Positions 25,909 to 33,769 of a stretch of 64,000 nucleotides of DNA are shown here, one piece after another. Numbering within the stretch: position 1 is the stretch's first letter; the number at the start of each line of letters is the position of its first letter. The stretch is taken from NCBI GenBank assembly GCA_021794095.1, contig JAJYRN010000004.1, positions 1 through 64,000 of the forward strand, given 5' to 3'. The notes beneath the pieces are model-generated. The model saw only the letters and a list, made by a program, of their open reading frames with translations, was not told the DNA's origin and made no database searches. The stretch comes from Acidobacteriota bacterium (GTDB taxonomy: Bacteria; Acidobacteriota; Holophagae; Holophagales; Holophagaceae). The position numbers and the translations under genes were made by a program.

Positions 25909-27732
25909 ATGCCGATCCGCACCAACCTCGACCGATCCGACCTCCTGCGGCGCAAGCTGGCCGATCTCCCCACGCGCCCGGGCTGCTACCTCTACCGCGA
26001 CCAGAAGGGGAACCTGCTTTACATCGGCAAGGCCAAGATCCTGCGGAATCGCGTGAAGTCCTACTTCCAGAACAAGCATCAGGACGCCAAGACGCGCCGG
26101 CTCGTGGCCCGCATCTGGGATCTGGAGTTCATCGTCTGCGAGACGGAGCTCGAGGCCCTGGTGCTGGAGAACAACCTCATCAACGAGCACCTGCCGCCCT
26201 TCAACATCCTGCTCCGCGACGACAAGAGCTACCCCTACGTGAAGCTCACCTGGAAAGAGGCCTTCCCCAAGGTGTTCGTCACGCGCAAGGTGCGGAAGGA
26301 CGGCGGCCTCTACTACGGCCCCTTCTTCCCCGCCAGCACCGCCTACCGCACGGCGGAACTGGTGTACCGCTTCTTCCAGATCCGCGACTGCGACATCGAG
26401 ATTGACGGCAAGCGCGGCCGGGCCTGCCTGAAATACCAGCTCCACCGCTGCACCGCCCCCTGCATCGCCGCCGTGGACTCCGCCGCGTACCGTGAGCAGG
26501 CGAAGGAGGCGCGGCTCTTCCTCGAAGGCAAGCGCGATGAGCTGAAGGCGCGGCTGGAGGCCGCCATGTGGAAGGCCGCCGAGGCCGAGGCCTTCGAGCG
26601 GGCCGCCCAGCACCGGGACGCCCTCCAGCAGGTGGACGCCTGGTTCACGCGCCAGAAGGCCGCCAGCCCCAACCTGGAGGACCTCGACGTGTACGGCAGC
26701 GCGGTGCTGGACGGCCGGGCCTGTGTCCACAGGTTGATGCTGCGCGATGGCCGGATGATGGGCCGCCAGGAGCACGTGCTGGAGGACGTGGAGACCTTCG
26801 ACGGCGCCGTGCTGGCCGAAGTGCTCCAGCGGGTATACAGCGCCGATGCCGTACCTGGCCACATCGTCGTGGAGGTGGAACCCGACGATGCCGAACTGCT
26901 CCGTGACTGGCTGGGCGGCATGCGCGGATCCCGGCCCCAGATCCACGTCCCGAAGAAGGGCGAGAAGGTGGACCTGCTGGCCATGGCCCAGGAGAATGCG
27001 CGACTGGCCCTGGAGCGGAAGTTCGAGCCGGCGCGGCTCAACGAGGCCGTGCTGGAGGGTCTGCAGGCCTTCCTGGGCCTCAGCCACCTGCCTCGCCGCA
27101 TCGAGTGCTTCGACATCAGCCACGGCCAGGGCCGGGAGGTGGTGGCCAGCTGCGTGGTGTTCAGCGAAGGCGCGCCCGACAAGGCCCGCTACCGCCGCTT
27201 CAAGATGACCAACGAGCAGAACGACGATTTCGCCAACATGTTCGAGGCCGTCACCCGGCGCTACCGGAGGATGAAGGACGAAGGCCAGGACTTCCCCGAC
27301 CTGGTGCTCATTGACGGCGGCCTGGGCCAGTTGCACGCTGCGGAGGCCGCGCTGAAAACCCTCGGCCTGGAACAACTGGAACTCGGCTCCCTGGCCAAGA
27401 AGGAGGAGCTGGTCTTCCGTCCCGCTTCCAGCGAACCGCTGCGCATTCCCAAATCCTCGCCCGTGCTCCAGCTCCTCCAGCGCCTCCGCGACGAAGCCCA
27501 CCGCTTCGCCATCACCTACCACCGGGCGCTGCGGGCCAAGCGCACCCTCCAGACAGAACTCACCCAGATCCCCGGCATCGGCCCCGCCACCGCGAAGAAG
27601 CTGTTGCAGGCTTTCGGCAGTGTGGCGCGTATCCGGGAAGCCGATGAGGCCGAGATCCTGCGGGTGACCGGCCGCGCGGCTGCGGGCCGCATCGCCTCGT
27701 GGAAGCAGTCTCAGTCGCTTGCAACACCCTGA
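25909..27732 (+). CDS. uvrC: Excinuclease ABC subunit C
   Basis: A 607-residue UvrC. The N-terminal GIY-YIG nuclease (RPGCYLYRDQKGNLLYIGKAKILRNRVKSYF) makes the 3' incision. A Cys-containing segment (RGRACLKYQLHRCTAPC) and a UVR-like region come next, then an RNase H-like endonuclease (IECFDISHGQG ... VVFSEG ... VLIDGGLGQL) for the 5' incision. C-terminal helix-hairpin-helix motifs (IPGIGPATAKKLLQAFGS) complete it. It acts with UvrAB in nucleotide-excision repair. Length and domain order are standard. Confidence 0.96.
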   Translation: MPIRTNLDRSDLLRRKLADLPTRPGCYLYRDQKGNLLYIGKAKILRNRVKSYFQNKHQDAKTRRLVARIWDLEFIVCETELEALVLENNLINEHLPPFNILLRDDKSYPYVKLTWKEAFPKVFVTRKVRKDGGLYYGPFFPASTAYRTAELVYRFFQIRDCDIEIDGKRGRACLKYQLHRCTAPCIAAVDSAAYREQAKEARLFLEGKRDELKARLEAAMWKAAEAEAFERAAQHRDALQQVDAWFTRQKAASPNLEDLDVYGSAVLDGRACVHRLMLRDGRMMGRQEHVLEDVETFDGAVLAEVLQRVYSADAVPGHIVVEVEPDDAELLRDWLGGMRGSRPQIHVPKKGEKVDLLAMAQENARLALERKFEPARLNEAVLEGLQAFLGLSHLPRRIECFDISHGQGREVVASCVVFSEGAPDKARYRRFKMTNEQNDDFANMFEAVTRRYRRMKDEGQDFPDLVLIDGGLGQLHAAEAALKTLGLEQLELGSLAKKEELVFRPASSEPLRIPKSSPVLQLLQRLRDEAHRFAITYHRALRAKRTLQTELTQIPGIGPATAKKLLQAFGSVARIREADEAEILRVTGRAAAGRIASWKQSQSLATP

Positions 27733-27835
27733 ATTGAAAGACCTTGATGTCTCATGGAATCCCCTCAACCGGTACCTCCGGGATCGCCTCAGAGGAGGTG
27801 TGCGGATGGTTCCGCACCCCAGCCAGGAGGCACCC

Positions 27836-28405
27836 ATGAAGACCTCGATTGGGTTGGCTCTCATCCTCGGCACGTCGTTGGCCCTTGCGGCCCAGACAGC
27901 CCAGAAGGATCAGATCCGCGCCCAGGACCAGACCCAGGATCAGGACCGGACCAAGGATCAGACCAGGACCCCGGATCAGGACCGGCTCAAAGATCAGACC
28001 AAGGATCAGACCAAAGACCAGGTCAAGGATCAGGTCAAGGATCAAACCAAGGATCAGACCCGCGATCAGACCAAGGATCAGACCAAGGATCAGACCCGCG
28101 ATCAGACCAAGGCCCAAGACCGCACACGGGATCAAGTCAAGGCCCAGGATCAGACCCGCGCCCAGACCAAGGCCCAGGACCAGGCGCGTGCCCAGGCGAA
28201 GACCCAGGACCAGGCGCGCACCCAGAAGCAGACCCGGAGCCAAGCGCGCACTCAGACCCGTGACCAGGCCCAGACCCAGGACAGGACTCGGACCCGCACC
28301 CGCGCCCAGGATCAGCTGCGCAAGCGCGATGGAACCCCTGGCCAGGCGGCTGGGACCAGCCGCGGGCCGAGTGCCACCCGGACGCGCGGGGGCAAGGGCC
28401 GCTGA
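27836..28405 (+). CDS. Secreted low-complexity protein of Asp-Gln-Thr-Lys tetrapeptide repeats
   Basis: A 189-residue protein. The signal peptide MKTSIGLALILGTSLALAAQ is followed by about 120 residues of degenerate tetrapeptides (KDQT, RDQT, KDQV, KAQD, RAQT) encoded by a 12-bp unit such as GATCAGACCAAG, then a basic Gly/Arg-rich end. There is no Cys, Phe, Trp or Tyr anywhere, so the mature protein should be disordered or a polar helix. AGGAGG lies 7 nt before the ATG, a strong signal that this frame is the real one, although both other forward frames and one reverse frame are also open because the repeat contains no stop. Function unknown. A hairpin at 28462-28494 follows. Confidence 0.75.
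   Translation: MKTSIGLALILGTSLALAAQTAQKDQIRAQDQTQDQDRTKDQTRTPDQDRLKDQTKDQTKDQVKDQVKDQTKDQTRDQTKDQTKDQTRDQTKAQDRTRDQVKAQDQTRAQTKAQDQARAQAKTQDQARTQKQTRSQARTQTRDQAQTQDRTRTRTRAQDQLRKRDGTPGQAAGTSRGPSATRTRGGKGR
27900..28300 (+). repeat. 12-bp tandem repeat array inside the secreted repeat protein gene
   Basis: Units of the form GATCAGACCAAG, with variants that change Thr to Val/Ala and Lys to Arg, run almost without interruption through about 400 bp. The least diverged stretch is 28000-28115. Such arrays expand and contract by slippage, so copy number is likely to differ between strains. Confidence 0.9.
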
Positions 28406-28461
28406 CACGACACGGAGAGATGCGTGGCCGCCTCGCGCCAGCAGCGTCTCCAACGCATGCA

Positions 28462-28494
28462 TGGGGTGCTCAGATCCCGTCCGGGCACCCCATT
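28462..28494. terminator. Hairpin downstream of repeat-protein gene
   Basis: The 9-bp stem ATGGGGTGC/GCACCCCAT has a 15-nt loop and is followed by TATGATTT. It is a likely weak rho-independent terminator for the gene ending at 28405. Confidence 0.45.
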
Positions 28495-28560
28495 ATGATT
28501 TGCATCTCCGGCCTTCCGGCCTGACCTTGTGAGCTGACCCGACGCCGACCTGGAGATTTC

Positions 28561-29496
28561 ATGCTGAAGCGACTCGCCCTCCTTGTCCTGATCCCCTTCA
28601 GCCTCTCCGCCCAGGAGGATCCCTTCGACTTCGGGCCGCCGAAGCTCACCACCACCACCCGCCTGGCCATCGGAGGCTACGACCAGTCCTTCTCGAATGG
28701 CTACGGCCGCTGGAAGGGCTGGACCCTGGAAGGCACCGTCTATCCCGTCCAGGGCGGCCCTTGGCTGTTCGCCGCCGTGGGCTTCGACCGGCCCGAGGGC
28801 AAGGGCACGCTGTTCTCCGCGGGCAAGTACCTGCTGATCGGCAAAGCATCTTCGGTCTACCTGGGGCTCAGCGGAGGCAACAACACCGACATTCTGCCCC
28901 GGGGCCGCGTGGATGTGGACTTCCATCTGGACATCGCGTCGGGCTGGAAGGCCGATCTGGCCGGAGCCGTGAGCCGGTTCGCGGGCAGCGATGAAATCCG
29001 CATGCTCCAGGCCGGCCCCGCCTACCAGGGCTCGACCTGGAGCGCCTCCGTCTGGCTGCAGCGGCTGCAGTACGAACCCACCGGGGATTCGGACACGGGC
29101 TGCATCGTGAACCTCCGCCTGGGTGCCAATGACTTCGCCATGTGGCACAACCTCCGCCTCGCCTGGGGCCGGGGCATCATCGAGAGCACCGCCTCGGGCG
29201 GAGGGCTCACGGCAATGGGCACCAGCACAGGCTCGAGCATGGGGGGCAACGGCTACGGCAGTGGCAATGGGAGCATGGGCGGCATGGGCGGCATGGGCAC
29301 GGGGGGTACGGGAACGTCGCCCTCGAGTCCGCTGGTCCTTCTGACGGGATCAGCCCCCCAGGAACGGCTGGCCAGCCTGTCCGGGCACTGGCCCCTGACT
29401 GATGCCCTGGCCCTGAAAGCGGAAGCGACCTGGGGCGAGCAGGTATCCACCTACCACTTCTGGGGCGGCAGTCTCCAGGTGGTCGTAACGTTCTGA
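28561..29496 (+). CDS. Predicted outer-membrane beta-barrel protein, YaiO-like
   Basis: A 311-residue exported protein. The signal peptide MLKRLALLVLIPFSLSAQ is followed by alternating hydrophobic/polar strands (LTTTTRLAIGGYDQSF, GWTLEGTVYPVQGGPWLFAAVGFDR, SSVYLGLSGG) and a C-terminal strand ending in Phe (WGGSLQVVVTF), a usual outer-membrane insertion signal. A Gly/Met/Ser-rich loop at about residues 215-255 (SMGGNGYGSGNGSMGGMGGMG) interrupts the barrel and may be surface-exposed. Similarity to the YaiO family is a pattern impression. It is convergent with the next gene, with 2 bp between the stops. Confidence 0.65.
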   Translation: MLKRLALLVLIPFSLSAQEDPFDFGPPKLTTTTRLAIGGYDQSFSNGYGRWKGWTLEGTVYPVQGGPWLFAAVGFDRPEGKGTLFSAGKYLLIGKASSVYLGLSGGNNTDILPRGRVDVDFHLDIASGWKADLAGAVSRFAGSDEIRMLQAGPAYQGSTWSASVWLQRLQYEPTGDSDTGCIVNLRLGANDFAMWHNLRLAWGRGIIESTASGGGLTAMGTSTGSSMGGNGYGSGNGSMGGMGGMGTGGTGTSPSSPLVLLTGSAPQERLASLSGHWPLTDALALKAEATWGEQVSTYHFWGGSLQVVVTF

Positions 29497-29498
29497 TA

Positions 29499-30026
29499 TC
29501 AACGCGCGTCCCCGGCGGGCTGCAGCTTGGCCAAATCGTCGCGGGCGGCGGGATCCCCCTGCGCGGCGGCGCGCCGGTACCAGGCAAGGCCCTTGGCGCG
29601 GTCCTGGCGGACGTTCAAGCCGTAGTAGTACATCACGCCAAGCATCCGCATGGCGCTGGGATCGCCCGCGTTGGCCCGGTCCACATAGACCTGGACGCCG
29701 GGCGGCACCGGCTCCTGGACTGCGGCGGGTGTGGAGGCGGCGGGAGTTGGCTGCGCCCGCAGATAGAAGATCGTCGCGACGGCGCCCAGCAGCACCACGG
29801 CCGCAGCCAGCGCCCAGCCCATCCGGAACCGGGGCCGTGGCGGTTCATCAAGCGAAAGGGGCGGCGCCACGGGCAGGCTGGGGGGAACCACCACGGGCGG
29901 CACCGCCAGCCGGGTGGTGGCCTCCGCATCTGCGGGGCCGCCCACCGGCAATTGCATGGTGGCATCGGAAGCCACCGGCAACGGAGCTTCGCCCTCGGGT
30001 TGCGGAGGCTGCAGGGGCTCAGTCAT
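29499..30026 (-). CDS. Sel1-repeat protein with single transmembrane anchor
   Basis: A 175-residue protein. A Pro-rich cytoplasmic N-terminus (about 70 residues) is followed by a transmembrane helix (WALAAAVVLLGAVATIFYL) and one to two Sel1/TPR-like repeats at the C-terminus (AMRMLGVMYYYGLNVRQDRAKGLAWYRRAAAQGDPAA). The ATG at 30026 follows AGGAGG. Sel1 repeats mediate protein-protein contacts; the partner is unknown. Confidence 0.78.
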   Translation of the reverse strand: MTEPLQPPQPEGEAPLPVASDATMQLPVGGPADAEATTRLAVPPVVVPPSLPVAPPLSLDEPPRPRFRMGWALAAAVVLLGAVATIFYLRAQPTPAASTPAAVQEPVPPGVQVYVDRANAGDPSAMRMLGVMYYYGLNVRQDRAKGLAWYRRAAAQGDPAARDDLAKLQPAGDAR

Positions 30027-30061
30027 GGGATCCCTCCTGATGGAATCGGAACGGCCTCGGG

Positions 30062-30412
30062 TCACCCCAGGCGCTGGAGGCGCAGGATGACCTCCTCGTA
30101 TTTCAGCCACTCCTCGAAGGCCCAGAGCTTGGCCTGTTCCTCCCAGGCGTTCACCAGCCGCTCCGCCGGGGGAAGCTCGGGCCGCCAGGCGGATTCAGGC
30201 GCACCACTCTCTTCATGGCACACGAGGCTGGCCAGATCCGGCAGTTTCAACTGTTCGCAGTGGCGGCTGATGACCTGGAGGCTTTCCCCCAGGGCATGGG
30301 GCGGATGTCCCACGGCCTGCCCCAGCTCCGTGGCCGTGAGCGGACGGCGGCGCTCGCGGGCCTGGGCCACCAGCAGGCGGACGAGTTCCGGCGCGAGGTG
30401 TGGGGTGCTCAT
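30062..30412 (-). CDS. Hypothetical protein (116 aa)
   Basis: A small, soluble, helix-rich protein with no recognised domain. The segment ELVRLLVAQARERRRPLTATELGQAVGHPPHALGESLQVI could form a winged-helix-like or helix-turn-helix unit. The C-terminus is acidic and aromatic (AWEEQAKLWAFEEWLKYEEVILRLQRLG). The ATG overlaps the stop of the upstream membrane-protein gene as ATGA, and that gene overlaps scpA, so the three are an operon. Confidence 0.65.
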   Translation of the reverse strand: MSTPHLAPELVRLLVAQARERRRPLTATELGQAVGHPPHALGESLQVISRHCEQLKLPDLASLVCHEESGAPESAWRPELPPAERLVNAWEEQAKLWAFEEWLKYEEVILRLQRLG

Positions 30413-30864
30413 GGGGTCTCCTTCGGAGAAGGGTTCGAGGCGGGCGGGCGGGGCATGAAGCAGAGGAACATCACCGGGGTGAGCACCAGAAAGGTCAGCA
30501 CATGGCGCACGGCATGCAAGCCCACCATGGCCCAGTAGAGGACGCCCCATAGTGTGGTGCTGAGCGACAGCAACGCCAGGATGCGGGTCTCCCGGTGGAG
30601 AGCCGCCACGCGGGCTGCCTCCCCCAGGGAATCGAAGGCGTGGAGGAAATGTACCCGCCGCCAGGCCATGATGGCTCCGGCCAGGAAGGTCAGGCCCGTG
30701 AAGCTGTAGCCGAGTTGCTGGACGGTGCCTTCCACGGGCGACTGGCCCGGCGGAAGGCGTCCCGTGAGCGCCAGTGCCCCCGCAGCCAGGGGCACCGCCA
30801 GGCACACCCCCAACCCGGTTCCCCAGGCTTTGCGCCGGGCCCGCAGGAGCGCTTCCGGCGCCAT
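30409..30864 (-). CDS. Hypothetical integral membrane protein (151 aa)
   Basis: It has four predicted transmembrane helices (GTGLGVCLAVPLAAGALAL; LGYSFTGLTFLAGAIMAW; ILALLSLSTTLWGVLYWAM; HVLTFLVLTPVMFLCFM) connected by short loops, with a basic N-terminus. No family is recognised. Its start overlaps the scpA stop as TGATG and its stop overlaps the following gene. Confidence 0.68.
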   Translation of the reverse strand: MAPEALLRARRKAWGTGLGVCLAVPLAAGALALTGRLPPGQSPVEGTVQQLGYSFTGLTFLAGAIMAWRRVHFLHAFDSLGEAARVAALHRETRILALLSLSTTLWGVLYWAMVGLHAVRHVLTFLVLTPVMFLCFMPRPPASNPSPKETP

Positions 30865-31679
30865 CAGGCCGCCTCGGCCGCTTTCACACGGATCTCACCG
30901 AACACCTCGCCCTGCACCAGGGCGATGCGGCCGGTGCGCACCAGCTCCAGCAGGGCCAGGAAGGTGAGCACCAGTTCATCCCGGGAGCGGACCTGCCCCA
31001 GGAGGCCCGCAAAGGGTTTCCAGAGGCCATCCCCAAGCTCCGCCAGAACCTCCATGACCCGCTGTTCCAGGCTCTTGGGCTGCCTGCGCACCTCCACCGG
31101 GGGCGGCGGCATCAGGCGCTTCAGGGCCTCGCGGTAGGCACCCAGCAGATCGAAGAGCGTGGCGCGGATGGGTTCCTCCTCCACGCGGCGATGGTCTTCC
31201 AGATCCAGCCCAGGCGCGTAGGCCACCTGCTGCCAGTCCGCCTCCCGCTCGGAGAGCACCTGGGCCGCGGCCTTCACGTGCTGGTAGTCCAGCAGGCGCT
31301 GGACCAGTTCCTCCCGGGGATCCTCCTCGCCGCAGGCCTCCGGGGGGCGCGGCAGCATGAGGCGCGACTTGATCTGGAGCAGCTGGGCCGCCATGCCCAC
31401 GAACTCCGCCGCGATCTCCAGGTTGAGTTCTTCCATCAGCCCCAGATAGTCCATGTACTGCCGGGTGACATCGGCCATGGGCAGGTTGAGGATGTCCAGC
31501 TTCTGCTCGCGGATGAGGTGCAGCAGCAGATCCAGGGGCCCCTCGAAGGCCGCCAGATGCAGGGGCAGATCCTTGAACTTGGTTTCGAAGCCCTTGGGCG
31601 CATCAAAGATACGCGAGGCCTCTGGCCCCGAAGAAGCCTCGGCCACGGAATCGCGCACGTCCTGCGGGGTGTCGTTCAT
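30864..31679 (-). CDS. scpA: Segregation and condensation protein A
   Basis: A 271-residue kleisin. The N-terminal ScpA signature FEGPLDLLLHLIREQKLDILNLPMADVTRQYMDYL is followed by MAAQLLQIKSRLMLPR, and a C-terminal winged helix ends the protein. ScpA bridges SMC heads and ScpB in chromosome segregation. scpB, often downstream, is absent; instead two unknown genes overlap the 3' end. It is divergent from lipA with 57 bp between starts. Confidence 0.93.
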   Translation of the reverse strand: MNDTPQDVRDSVAEASSGPEASRIFDAPKGFETKFKDLPLHLAAFEGPLDLLLHLIREQKLDILNLPMADVTRQYMDYLGLMEELNLEIAAEFVGMAAQLLQIKSRLMLPRPPEACGEEDPREELVQRLLDYQHVKAAAQVLSEREADWQQVAYAPGLDLEDHRRVEEEPIRATLFDLLGAYREALKRLMPPPPVEVRRQPKSLEQRVMEVLAELGDGLWKPFAGLLGQVRSRDELVLTFLALLELVRTGRIALVQGEVFGEIRVKAAEAA

Positions 31680-31736
31680 GGCTTCATTCTAGCCGTCCCA
31701 GCGCCTAAGGTGCCGTTTCCGCCACAATGGAGGCCT

Positions 31737-32621
31737 ATGGCCCGTCCTCCCGTCCTCCCCGGCCCCCGTCCCGACTGGCTGAAGATTCGCATCCCGGCGC
31801 CGGAGGTGATGGCCGAAGTGGAATCGCTGATCCGTGAACAGCGGCTCGTGACGGTCTGCGAGGAGGCCCGCTGTCCGAACCTGCATGAGTGCTGGGGCGT
31901 CCACCGCACGGCCACCTTCATGCTCCTGGGTGAGGTCTGCACCCGGCACTGCGGGTTCTGCAACGTGGGCAAGGGCCGGCCCGGCGCGCTGGATCCCGGC
32001 GAGCCCCAGCGCGTGGCCGAGGCCGTGGCGCGTCTGGGCCTGCGCTTCGCGGTGGTCACCTCCGTGAACCGCGATGACCTGCCCGATGGCGGCGCAGCGC
32101 ATTTCGCGGCCACCATCCGGTGGATCCGCACCCTGTCCCCGGACTGCGGCGTGGAAGTGCTCATCCCCGACTTCCGGGGCGATGAGGAAGCCCTCCGCAC
32201 CGTGCTGGATGCCCAACCCGAGGTGCTGAACCACAATGTGGAGACCGTGCCCCACCTCTACAAGCGGGTGCGCCCGGACGCCGACTACCGGCAGAGCCTC
32301 CAGGTGCTGCGCCGCGCCGCCGACTGGCGCGATCGCCAGTCCCCGGCCCTGCGCGTGAAGAGCGGCATCATGGTGGGCCTGGGCGAAACGCCGGAGCAGG
32401 TGCTCACCCTGATGGCCGACTGGCGGGAGGCCGGGGTGGACATCGCCACCATCGGCCATTACCTTCCGCCTTCGCCGCTGCACCTGCCGCTCCACCGCTA
32501 TGTGGATCCTGCCGAGTTTGACCTGTACCGGGAGAAGGGCCTGGAAATGGGCTTCCGGAAGGTGGAAGCCGCGCCCCTGGTGCGCTCCAGCTACCACGCC
32601 AAGGAGAGCTACGGGGGCTGA
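31737..32621 (+). CDS. lipA: Lipoyl synthase
   Basis: A 294-residue radical SAM enzyme that inserts two sulfurs into octanoyl groups on lipoyl domains. Both iron-sulfur sites are visible: the auxiliary cluster cysteines in CEEARCPNLHEC and the radical SAM CxxxCxxC in CTRHCGFCNVGKG. The C-terminal family motif RSSYHAKESY is also present. GGAGG precedes the ATG at 31737; a longer upstream frame overlapping scpA is rejected. It is convergent with the GcvH-like response regulator, an intriguing pairing because that protein carries a lipoyl-carrier-like domain. Confidence 0.96.
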   Translation: MARPPVLPGPRPDWLKIRIPAPEVMAEVESLIREQRLVTVCEEARCPNLHECWGVHRTATFMLLGEVCTRHCGFCNVGKGRPGALDPGEPQRVAEAVARLGLRFAVVTSVNRDDLPDGGAAHFAATIRWIRTLSPDCGVEVLIPDFRGDEEALRTVLDAQPEVLNHNVETVPHLYKRVRPDADYRQSLQVLRRAADWRDRQSPALRVKSGIMVGLGETPEQVLTLMADWREAGVDIATIGHYLPPSPLHLPLHRYVDPAEFDLYREKGLEMGFRKVEAAPLVRSSYHAKESYGG

Positions 32622-32650
32622 TGCGAACACCCCCATAGCCCAGGTGGACC

Positions 32651-33769
32651 TCAGGCGTGGACCGGCTCGCCTTTCGCCAGGAAGGCCCGCTCGAAGGCGG
32701 CCCAGTCCATGGCCTCCGGCGTGGAAGCCTGGGCCTTCCGCAACCGCGCGATCTCCTCCTGGTACCAGGCCACCGCGGGCTCCCCGATGCGAAGGGCAGC
32801 CAGGTCACCTGCGAGGTCGCTGGGCTCGATCAGGCAGAGCCAGCCGCGATCATAGGGGCTTTCCACGAGCAGTTCAGGGGTCTGGCGCAGGGCCCCGTTG
32901 TCATGGGCCACCCGGCCGCTGAGGGGCGCGGCGAGGTGCACCGTGCCTGCGGTGCCCCGCAGGGTGACCAAGGTTTCGCTGGCGCGCACGGTGGTCCCGC
33001 GGGCGGGCAGTTCGACCGCCGTCACCTGGCCCAGGGCCTTGCGGGCGAAATCATCCAGCCCCACCCGGACCTGGCCCTCGGGCTCGATGCGCGCCCAGGC
33101 ATGGCCGGAGGAGAGGAACGCCCCGCCCGGCAGACAGTACTCAGAGGCTGGCATGACCTCGGCCATCTCCGGCGCCACCACGCGCACGGTGGGCTGGCGC
33201 TGGGCCTCGAGCCGAGCTTCGCGCTTGATGAGCAGCTTCCGGGCGAATTCAGAGAGTTCATCGGCGGTGAAGGGCTTCTGCACGTACTCGCAGGCGCCGT
33301 GCTGGAGGGTCTGCACGGCCGTCTCGATGCTGCCGTAGCCGGTGATCACCACCACATCCACATCGGGCCGCAGGTGCTTCACCGCCTTCACGACTTCGAC
33401 GCCATCCATGTCCGGCATCTTCAGGTCGGTGAAGACGAAATCGTAGTCCCGGCGCTGGACGAGGCCCAGGGCCTCGGGCCCCGTCTCCACGGTGTCCACG
33501 TTGTAGCCCTCCAGCACGAGGATGCGCCGGAAGGAGTCGAGCACCACGGCTTCGTCGTCCACGGCCAGGATGCGGGCCTTGGGATCGGGCACTTCCACCC
33601 GTTTGAGGCTCTTGGCCTCGTGGGTGAAGTCCAGGCGGATGGAGGTCTTCAGCACCTCCTCGCGAGCCTGGCGGGCGAGGCGCTCGCGCCGGCGTTTCAG
33701 GCTGGCCCGCACCAGCAGATCAATGCCGGCGAAGGCCAGGAACATGAAGAGGATCAGTAGGGCGGTCAT
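32651..33769 (-). CDS. Membrane-anchored response regulator with GcvH-like domain
   Basis: A 372-residue protein. An N-terminal transmembrane helix (residues 2-20) and basic linker come first. The receiver domain at about 66-185 has acidic pair D71/D72, phosphoacceptor D115 in FTDLKMPDMDG, T143 and K165. A glycine-cleavage-H-like domain spans about 205-318 (GHAWARIE, VGLDDFARKALG, APLSGRV, GWLCLIEPSD). There is no DNA-binding domain. In true GcvH a Lys in the ESVKAAS loop carries lipoate; the equivalent stretch here (TLRGTAGTVHLAAP) has no Lys, so lipoylation is not expected. The ATG overlaps the sensor-kinase stop, giving a coupled two-component pair. Output is probably by protein contact at the membrane. 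Confidence 0.85.
   Translation of the reverse strand: MTALLILFMFLAFAGIDLLVRASLKRRRERLARQAREEVLKTSIRLDFTHEAKSLKRVEVPDPKARILAVDDEAVVLDSFRRILVLEGYNVDTVETGPEALGLVQRRDYDFVFTDLKMPDMDGVEVVKAVKHLRPDVDVVVITGYGSIETAVQTLQHGACEYVQKPFTADELSEFARKLLIKREARLEAQRQPTVRVVAPEMAEVMPASEYCLPGGAFLSSGHAWARIEPEGQVRVGLDDFARKALGQVTAVELPARGTTVRASETLVTLRGTAGTVHLAAPLSGRVAHDNGALRQTPELLVESPYDRGWLCLIEPSDLAGDLAALRIGEPAVAWYQEEIARLRKAQASTPEAMDWAAFERAFLAKGEPVHA

Noticed and set aside
27752-28462. Antisense frame encoding a hydrophobic Leu/Gly/Ile repeat
   Set aside because: It is simply the complement of the stop-free 12-bp repeat; the sense frame has the ribosome-binding site and signal peptide.
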